DNA of 29,252 nt, from the NCBI GenBank assembly GCA_964602735.1, contig CAZRRV010000016.1:1-29252 (forward strand), read 5' to 3'. Shown piece by piece: positions 24,559 through 29,252 of the stretch. The notes under the pieces were generated by a model. The model was not told where the DNA came from. It made no database searches and saw only the letters and a program-made list of their open reading frames with translations. Each line of letters starts with the position of its first letter. Position 1 is the first letter of the stretch. The stretch is from CAZRRV01 sp964602735. GTDB lineage: Bacteria > Bacillota > Clostridia > Oscillospirales > Acutalibacteraceae. The position numbers and the translations under genes are program-made.

Positions 24559-24592
24559 TGTTTACGCGCGTAAAAGAACGGGAGAGTTGGAT

Positions 24593-25558
24593 TTGGAAAC
24601 AGCGGGTACGGTAATACTTTTTATCATCGGGCTGGTGTTCATAATAAAAGGCGGGGATTTTTTTGTCGACGCCGCCTCGTGGTTCGCCGAGGTGAGCGGA
24701 ATACCCAAGCTTATTGTCGGCGCTACCGTTGTAAGTATCGCCACCACTCTGCCCGAACTGCTCGTGTCGACTTTTGCCGCGGCGGAGGGAAAAATCGATA
24801 TGGCGATAGGCAACGCGGTAGGCAGTGTAACCGCCAACATAGGGCTTATTATGGCGATAAGCCTCCTGTGCCTTCCTTCAACCATCCGCAGAAAAGACTA
24901 TCTTTTCAAATCTCTCTTAATGCTTGCGGCATCTGCCGTTATAGTGGCGTCGGGAGCGCTTAAAAAACTTTATCTGCCGCTTTCGGTGCTGTTGCTGGCA
25001 ATGTTCGCGGTCTTTTTCGCCGAGAATATAATTTCCGCGAAAAAAGCCGTAAAATCCGGCGGCGGCGAAAAAGCGGAACGCCCGAAGGCGAACGGGAAAA
25101 CCGTTGTTTCCAATATCGTAAAGTTTCTGATCGGAACTGTAGGTATAGTATGGGGGGCGCAGCTGATGGTCGATAACGGCAGCGCCCTCGCCCGGCTTGC
25201 GGGAATTTCCGAGCGTATAATAGGGGTTACGATCATCGCGGTCGGTACTTCGCTGCCGGAACTGATAACAACGGTTACCGCAGTGGCGAAAAAGCAGTCG
25301 GCGCTTTCGGTCGGCAACATCATAGGGGCGAATATTATCGATCTCACCCTGATCCTGCCGTTATCATCGGTTATTTCGGGCAAAGCTCTGCCGTTTGACC
25401 CGGTGTCGTCGGCGGTCGACCTGCCCGCCTGTCTGCTTGTGGGCATTGTTGCGGTAATTCCCGCCATCGTGTCGCAAAAATTCAGCCGCTGGCAGGGCGC
25501 CTGTCTGCTGGGAATTTACGCCGTTTATCTGGCGCTGACCTGCTTTATAATAGCGTAA
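24593..25558 (+). CDS. Calcium/sodium antiporter (CaCA family, YrbG-like)
   Basis: Exchanges Ca2+ for Na+ (or H+) across the cytoplasmic membrane. The protein has the two inverted alpha repeats: repeat 1 ATTLPEL (E55) and GNAVGSVTAN (N82), repeat 2 GTSLPEL (E223) and GNIIGANIID (D250). These correspond to the ion-coordinating positions of NCX_Mj. About ten membrane helices are expected. I place the start at the TTG at 24593 (321 residues, the family's usual length), with CGGGAG 8 nt upstream. The frame is open from 24482, but that stretch contains the hairpin at 24532-24558. Loop residues between the repeats (about 150-170) are hydrophilic, as usual. Confidence 0.92.
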   Translation: METAGTVILFIIGLVFIIKGGDFFVDAASWFAEVSGIPKLIVGATVVSIATTLPELLVSTFAAAEGKIDMAIGNAVGSVTANIGLIMAISLLCLPSTIRRKDYLFKSLLMLAASAVIVASGALKKLYLPLSVLLLAMFAVFFAENIISAKKAVKSGGGEKAERPKANGKTVVSNIVKFLIGTVGIVWGAQLMVDNGSALARLAGISERIIGVTIIAVGTSLPELITTVTAVAKKQSALSVGNIIGANIIDLTLILPLSSVISGKALPFDPVSSAVDLPACLLVGIVAVIPAIVSQKFSRWQGACLLGIYAVYLALTCFIIA

Positions 25559-25764
25559 AGCAACATAAACTGCGTCGGAAAAGCGTAAATTCGGGGTTAT
25601 GTAAACCGCGTAACCGCGTCGAAAAGCGCAAGTTTTTCACAGGGTTTTGAACATTTATTCCTGCAACGTAATCAAATCAAGGCTTTTTGTTTCGAAATTT
25701 GTGGAAAACCCGGTGCAAAAGTAGAATAAACCGTTGAAATCCTCTGTTGCGTAATGTTGCGCGG
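25559..25764. other. Intergenic region with DnaA-box-like sites
   Basis: The 206-bp AT-richer gap between the exchanger gene and the 3' end of rsmG holds TTTTTCACA (25633-25641, + strand) and, inverted, TTTTCCACA (25708-25700, - strand). These differ from the DnaA box TTATCCACA at two and one positions. A direct repeat GCGTCG(G)AAAAGCG occurs near 25571 and 25615. No clear terminator for either flanking gene is visible. A replication-related role is speculative, although rsmG is often found near oriC. Confidence 0.3.
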
Positions 25765-26475
25765 CTATAAAGGCGATTTTGCGATTTTTGCCTGAGCCCT
25801 GGGGTATTCGGCGGGCGTCGGCCGTAATTTTTCGGTAACGACCGTAAGGCGCACTCCCGTTTTCTCAAACTCGTTCCGTATTATTTTTATATTTCCGCCG
25901 CCGAGTGTTTTTATCGCGTTCGCGGCGGATTTTGTTTCGCCGTCGCCCAACGGCCCTTTCAGCGCGATAAAAAATCCTCCCGGTGTAACAAACGGAAGAC
26001 AGTATTCGCAAAGCGCCGGCATGGGGGCGACGGCGCGCGCCACCGCGGCATCGAAAGTTTCACGCAGCTCTGTGCGCGCCGCGTCTTCGGCTCTCGCGTG
26101 AATTAAATCGGCTTTAAGACCCGTGGCGTTCAACAGTTCGCGCAAAAACGTAAGGCGCTTTTCTCTGGCGTCGAGAAACGTTACGCGCAAATCGGGGCGC
26201 GCTATCAGCATTACCGCTCCGGGGAAGCCGGCGCCCGTCCCCACGTCTATAACTTTCGCTCCCCGTTTGAACCCCGCCGCGGAAAACACAAGCAGACTGT
26301 CGCCAAAGTGTTTGGCCGCGATTTCTTCGGGGTCGGTTATCGAGGTAAGGTTCATCTTTCCGTTCCACTCGGCGAGCATTTCCGCGTAAATTTTCAACCG
26401 ATCACACGCTTCGTCCGGCAGCCGCAACCCCGCCCTGTCGGCATACTGTTCCACAAGTTCGGCGTAAGGGTACAT
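25765..26475 (-). CDS. rsmG: 16S rRNA (guanine-527 N7)-methyltransferase RsmG
   Basis: Methylates N7 of G527 in 16S rRNA. The 236-residue protein shows the family segment WNGKMNLTSITDPEEIAAKHFGDSL (spanning about 35-60), the SAM-binding loop VIDVGTGAGFPGAV, DAREKRLTFL and VARAVAPMPALCEYC, all typical of RsmG/GidB. The ATG at 26475 is preceded by GGGAGGA. No neighbouring mnmG or parAB genes are present, so it lies outside the usual ori-proximal cluster as far as the window shows. Confidence 0.95.
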   Translation of the reverse strand: MYPYAELVEQYADRAGLRLPDEACDRLKIYAEMLAEWNGKMNLTSITDPEEIAAKHFGDSLLVFSAAGFKRGAKVIDVGTGAGFPGAVMLIARPDLRVTFLDAREKRLTFLRELLNATGLKADLIHARAEDAARTELRETFDAAVARAVAPMPALCEYCLPFVTPGGFFIALKGPLGDGETKSAANAIKTLGGGNIKIIRNEFEKTGVRLTVVTEKLRPTPAEYPRAQAKIAKSPL

Positions 26476-26501
26476 CCCTCATTCCTCCCGGCTGCACTTA
26501 A

Positions 26502-26548
26502 CCGCGCCGCGCCCGATTTTCCGACGGGTAGCCGGCGCGGAGTTTTTT
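26502..26548. other. GC-rich inverted repeat in the rsmG leader
   Basis: CCGCGCC (26502-26508) pairs with GGCGCGG (26534-26540), with an inner CCCG/CGGG pair, and is followed on the + strand by AGTTTTTT. On the + strand it looks like a terminator, although no + strand gene precedes it closely. On the - strand it lies in the 5' leader of rsmG just after a TATAAA. The function is unresolved. Confidence 0.4.
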
Positions 26549-26561
26549 ATACCCGTAACTT

Positions 26562-26637
26562 TTAAGGCAATACCGCGTAAAGACCCGCGCCTGACGGCGT
26601 TCAATGCCGTAGGACGGACGGCGCGCGGTGTTGCCTT
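26562..26637. repeat. MITE-like inverted-repeat element, copy 1
   Basis: AAGGCAATACCGCG (26564-26577) and CGCGGTGTTGCCTT (26624-26637) are inverted repeats with one mismatch over 14 bp, enclosing about 46 bp. The interior has a small hairpin, ACGGC (26594-26598) with GCCGT (26606-26610). The left end, TTAAGGCAATACCGCGTAA (26562-26580), matches the left end of a second element at 28975 in 18 of 19 bases. No coding capacity is visible. The structure suggests a non-autonomous mobile element or a dispersed structured repeat. Confidence 0.55.
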
Positions 26638-26719
26638 TGTTTTCGTATAATGGTTTGCGGCGGAACCCGGCGGCGCCGTATTTTCGCTTTTCCGAACCGA
26701 ACGGACGGAAATTACCGTT

Positions 26720-27898
26720 TTATTCCGAGCGCGGCGTTTCTTTGAATTTTTTCACTCCGGCAGAAAGCCGCGACAGACCGTCGTTCAAAATGGTGCGCGG
26801 ACAGGCGATGTTCATTCGCAAAAATGTTTTACCGCACCGGCCGAAACTTTCGCCCGCGCTTAAATAAAGCCCCGTAAAGCGGCGCAGAAATTTCTGGAGT
26901 TCGCCGGCGTCGTCGCAAACGGCGGAGCAGTCTAACCATAAGAAATATGTCGCGTCGGACGGAACGACCGTAACACCCGGAACATCCGCTTTTATAAACG
27001 CCCGCGCCGCCTGCTTATTTTCATAAATATATTCATTCAGCGAGTCGAGCCAATCGCCGCCTTCGGTAAACGCGGCTATGGCGGCGGGAACCGCAAGCGA
27101 ATTAGGCTCCGCAACCTCATCGGTGTTAAGCGCCCGTCTGACTTTATGGCGTTTTACGGGATCCGGCACGCATACGGCGGCGGATTGCAGCCCCGACAGG
27201 TTGAACGCTTTCGCCGGTGAAATGCAGGTAACGCCGATATTTTCGCAAACGCCGTCCGCCGACGCGAACGGCGTGTATTCCGCGCCGGGATCGGTAATGT
27301 CGCAGTGTATCTCGTCCGACACAACGGTAACATTATATTTCGCGGCGAGGGAACCTATTCGCGCAAGCGTATCCCTGTCCCAGATTTTCCCTACGGGGTT
27401 GTGCGGATTGCACAACAGCATCATTGCGGTTTGCGGGTCGGCGAGCTTTTGTTCGAGGTCGGCGAAGTCAATCCCGTATTCCCCGTTTTTATAAACAAGC
27501 GGACTTTCGACCACCCGTCTGCCGTTATTGACGATGCAGTTAAAGAAAATATTGTACACCGGCGTTTGAACAAGAACATTTTCTCCCGGAGTGGTCAGTT
27601 TGCGTACAACAGAGGAAATCGCGGGAATAACTCCGGTGCAAAAAACAAGCCAATCCGGGTTGATGTCGAAATTATGCCGCCGTCGCCACCATTCGCGATA
27701 CGCGCCGTACCACTCGTCCGGCACAACGGAATACCCGAAAATACCGTGGGAAACACGGGACTCAATCCGCCCGATTATTTCCGGCGCCGTCTTAAAATCC
27801 ATGTCACCCACCCACATGGGCAGTTCGTTCCCGGCAACATTCCATTTAAGCGAATATGTGCCGCGTCTGTCGAAAACCGTATCAAAATCGTACCGCAT
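26720..27898 (-). CDS. PatB/MalY family PLP-dependent aminotransferase or C-S lyase
   Basis: Fold-type I PLP enzyme of the MalY/PatB group, which often acts as a cystathionine beta-lyase and can also transaminate. I start at the ATG at 27898 (392 residues, usual length), just after the upstream stop codon with GGCGGAG as binding site; this gives the family opening YDFDTVFDRRGTYSLKW. Key residues are N168 in NPHNPVG, D195 in SDEIHCD and the PLP lysine K230 in SPAKAFNLSGLQ. It follows the DUF3737 gene by 5 bp and is cotranscribed with it. The substrate is not defined. Confidence 0.92.
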   Translation of the reverse strand: MRYDFDTVFDRRGTYSLKWNVAGNELPMWVGDMDFKTAPEIIGRIESRVSHGIFGYSVVPDEWYGAYREWWRRRHNFDINPDWLVFCTGVIPAISSVVRKLTTPGENVLVQTPVYNIFFNCIVNNGRRVVESPLVYKNGEYGIDFADLEQKLADPQTAMMLLCNPHNPVGKIWDRDTLARIGSLAAKYNVTVVSDEIHCDITDPGAEYTPFASADGVCENIGVTCISPAKAFNLSGLQSAAVCVPDPVKRHKVRRALNTDEVAEPNSLAVPAAIAAFTEGGDWLDSLNEYIYENKQAARAFIKADVPGVTVVPSDATYFLWLDCSAVCDDAGELQKFLRRFTGLYLSAGESFGRCGKTFLRMNIACPRTILNDGLSRLSAGVKKFKETPRSE

Positions 27899-27903
27899 TT
27901 TTA

Positions 27904-28758
27904 TCACTCCGCCGTTTTCCCGCCGCGGCATATTATAACCGTGTTTTCGGGATTCACCCTGTCTTTCTCCACGATCAGTTCCTTTATTTCGTCCGCCGTA
28001 ATACGCCCGCCCGAGGGATTGAAAACGCTGTCTACACTGCCGTCGATATCCGCCCGGACGGTGGAATATTCAAAAGCCAGCGTGGTATTCAAAAGCCGGC
28101 AGTTTTTCATTACCAGATTATCGATGTAGCACATACCCTGCAAACTTTCGATTGTGCAGTTTATAAATGTAAGATTTTTTGAATTCCAGCCCAGATATTC
28201 GCCGGAAATAAACGAATCGCATACCGTAACGTTTTCGCAGTTCCAGAACGCGTCTTTCGAAAGCATTTTCGAATTGCGTATTTCAACATTGCGGGCGCCG
28301 TCAAAACAGTAGTTCCCGTAAAGCGAAAGGCGGTCGGCTTTTACATTTTCGCAGTTCATTGCAAAATAATCGCCTTTCGCGGTAATGTTCCGCATATCCA
28401 CGCCGACGCAGGTCCACAGCGTTTCCGCGGCGTTGGGGAAAGAAACATTCCTCAAAACAACATTCGCGCAACGGCGAAAATTTTTCGGCGCTTCGATCTG
28501 GCAGTTTTCAACGGTGATGTTGTTTGTGTACCATACGCCCGCGCGCGCCGTTTCGAACCATACGCAGTCTTTTGCGTAAACGGTTTCCGCGTACCAGAGC
28601 GGATATTTCCACTTGAACATGCATCCGTAAAGTTTTATGTTCGCGCTTTCTTTAAGCGGAGATTCGCCGTCGGTAAAAATAGTATCTTTAACAGTCAAAT
28701 CGCGCGCTCCGAACAGCGGTCGTTCTCCGGTATAATAGCCTCGCTTTATTTCTTTCAT
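27904..28758 (-). CDS. DUF3737 family protein, right-handed beta-helix
   Basis: A 284-residue protein of unknown function. The sequence begins KEIKRGYYTGERPLFGARDL and is built of many short strands of the form NxxVxNCxI, as in right-handed beta-helices. Examples are NITVENCQI, NVEIRNSKM, NVTVCDSFI and NLTFINCTI. The layout matches DUF3737. It has no signal peptide and no membrane helix, so it is probably cytoplasmic. I choose the ATG at 28758, with GGGGAA 9 nt upstream; an in-frame GTG lies two codons earlier at 28764. It forms an operon with the PatB-like gene. Confidence 0.88.
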   Translation of the reverse strand: MKEIKRGYYTGERPLFGARDLTVKDTIFTDGESPLKESANIKLYGCMFKWKYPLWYAETVYAKDCVWFETARAGVWYTNNITVENCQIEAPKNFRRCANVVLRNVSFPNAAETLWTCVGVDMRNITAKGDYFAMNCENVKADRLSLYGNYCFDGARNVEIRNSKMLSKDAFWNCENVTVCDSFISGEYLGWNSKNLTFINCTIESLQGMCYIDNLVMKNCRLLNTTLAFEYSTVRADIDGSVDSVFNPSGGRITADEIKELIVEKDRVNPENTVIICRGGKTAE

Positions 28759-28930
28759 TATCACGGTTCCCCGCTTTCTTTCCTTTGGCGCCGAAAACTC
28801 AATCCGCGAACGCCGCCGGAATTTCCCGGCGGACTCGCGGCAGGATTATATAATAAACGCGCGTTGCTTCGCTTTCCGAAAATTTTCATCAATTTACTTT
28901 ATTTTAGCATAACCGCGCCGGTTTTTCAAT
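28759..28930 (-). promoter_or_regulatory. Leader of the DUF3737-patB operon, with hairpin
   Basis: Between the promoter at 28901-28929 and the DUF3737 start lies a leader of about 135 nt. It contains a 7-bp stem, CCGCCGG (28813-28819) with CCGGCGG (28826-28832). There is no U-tract, so it is not a terminator. No known riboswitch was recognised. Confidence 0.35.
28901..28929 (-). promoter_or_regulatory. Promoter of the DUF3737-patB operon
   Basis: Read on the - strand, TTGAAA (28929-28924) and TAAAAT (28906-28901) are separated by 17 bp, with the extended -10 dinucleotide TG one base before the -10. It is a well-formed sigma-A promoter. Confidence 0.65.
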
Positions 28931-28974
28931 CCCAACGGAAAATTTTCGGCGGGGGTCGTGTACGCGCCTGGCGC

Positions 28975-29073
28975 TTAAGGCAATACCGCATAATTACCCA
29001 ACGTCGGATGATGCGCCGTCGGATTTTTCGTTATATGATGCAAAAAGCGCGGGGAATACCTCGCGGTTTTGCC
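28975..29073. repeat. MITE-like inverted-repeat element, copy 2
   Basis: The left end TTAAGGCAATACCGCATAA (28975-28993) nearly matches copy 1 at 26562. The right end CGCGGTTTTGCC (29062-29073) is an imperfect inverse of the left end. The interior carries two CGTCGGAT direct repeats, starting near 29002 and 29017, but no gene. The element lies 58 bp upstream of the G20 promoter. Confidence 0.5.
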
Positions 29074-29098
29074 GGCATTCGCATGGCTGTTTATTGCA

Positions 29099-29110
29099 GC
29101 GGCATGCCGC
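29099..29110. promoter_or_regulatory. Perfect 12-bp palindrome upstream of the G20 promoter
   Basis: GCGGCATGCCGC at 29099-29110 is its own reverse complement and ends 20 bp before the -35 box at 29131. It has the form of a dimeric regulator's operator. No regulator is assigned. Confidence 0.35.
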
Positions 29111-29130
29111 AAATCGGAATAATAAAATAC

Positions 29131-29165
29131 TTGACATACGGGGGGGGGGGGGGGGGGGGTATAAA
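29131..29165 (+). promoter_or_regulatory. Promoter with a 20-base G homopolymer in its spacer (phase-variable candidate)
   Basis: TTGACA (29131-29136) and TATAAA (29160-29165) flank TAC plus 20 consecutive G residues (29140-29159), for a spacer of 23 bp. A 17-bp optimum would need 14 G. Both boxes are near consensus, and a ribosome binding site plus ATG follow about 50 bp downstream. This arrangement parallels poly-G spacers of known slipped-strand promoters. The tract length in the population is unknown, and the exact count may suffer sequencing error. Confidence 0.75.
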
Positions 29166-29226
29166 AAAAAAGCGGAATAGGGTACCCGTTTAAAAAAATT
29201 TCCCGCCCGCCGTAAGGGGGCGGTGT

Positions 29227-29252
29227 ATGCACAAAATTATAGTTAAACCAAT
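29227..29252 (+). CDS. Start of an unidentified gene, truncated by the window end
   Basis: An ATG at 29227 has AAGGGGG (29214-29220) 6 nt upstream and opens MHKIIVKP before the window ends. The leader between the G20 promoter and this start includes A9 (29163-29171) and a GGGTACCC palindrome (29179-29186). A CCGCCC/GGGCGG pairing that could mask the binding site is also present. Eight codons do not permit identification. Confidence 0.5.

Noticed and set aside
24482..24592. N-terminal extension of the exchanger protein
   Set aside because: The stretch contains a 12-bp perfect hairpin, and the alternative TTG at 24593 has a proper binding site and gives the usual family length.
29140..29159. 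G20 tract as pure sequencing artefact
   Set aside because: Poly-G can arise from instrument dark cycles, but here unique sequence continues on both sides and the tract sits exactly between consensus promoter boxes. The count may still be imprecise.
28864..29193. + strand frame containing a run of glycines
   Set aside because: It runs through the inverted-repeat element and the G20 promoter tract; no start signal and no plausible protein.
1..29252. CRISPR array, prophage or transposase gene
   Set aside because: No regularly spaced repeats, phage structural genes or DDE/recombinase motifs were seen in any frame.

Overview
The window reads as chromosomal DNA of a Bacillota/Clostridia-type bacterium, most likely an uncultured gut Oscillospirales-like lineage. 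The evidence is strong GGAGG-type ribosome binding sites, TTGACA/TATAAT promoters with 17-bp spacers, zinc-ribbon L33 and L28, an L10 leader with attenuator, the very large 2-hydroxyacyl-CoA dehydratase activase, and Clostridia-type DUF1385, DUF3737 and (probable) DUF6106 proteins. The genus assignment is inference only.

Layout. (1) Positions 1-4.1 kb, + strand: rpmG, secE, nusG, rplK, rplA, then an L10 leader with its own promoter, rplJ and rplL, closed by a strong terminator. rpoB does not follow. (2) 4.3-11.1 kb, +: a sequence-divergent P-type ATPase and a 1416-residue double-activase protein, 24 bp apart. (3) 11.2-23.7 kb, almost all on the - strand. It runs from the right: DUF6106-like membrane protein, nnrD, Cys-lipoprotein with DxDGDG repeats, response regulator, histidine kinase, DUF1385 protein, prmC, recA, recX, rimO, pgsA and ychF. 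Many junctions are ATGA/GTGA overlaps, so this looks like one long transcription unit that links a cell-envelope two-component system to recombination, translation-factor modification and phospholipid synthesis. rpmB (+) and a HAD phosphatase gene (-) sit beyond its 3' end. (4) 23.8-25.6 kb, +: TrhA/hemolysin III and a Ca2+/Na+-type exchanger. (5) 25.7-28.8 kb, -: rsmG, then a DUF3737 beta-helix protein with a PatB/MalY aminotransferase. (6) 28.8-29.25 kb: a mostly non-coding accessory-looking end with one of two related inverted-repeat elements and a TTGACA - G20 - TATAAA promoter in front of a gene that starts at 29227 and leaves the window.

The most striking signal is that last promoter. 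A 20-base G homopolymer fills the spacer between consensus -35 and -10 boxes, giving a 23-bp spacer. This is the architecture of a slipped-strand phase-variable promoter. Other points worth a second look are a SecE with four extra N-terminal membrane segments, the P-type ATPase that has lost TGES and PEGLP motifs, a lipoprotein/two-component cassette with a G9 tract at its junction, and the pair of MITE-like elements. No CRISPR array, rRNA, tRNA or transposase gene was recognised.
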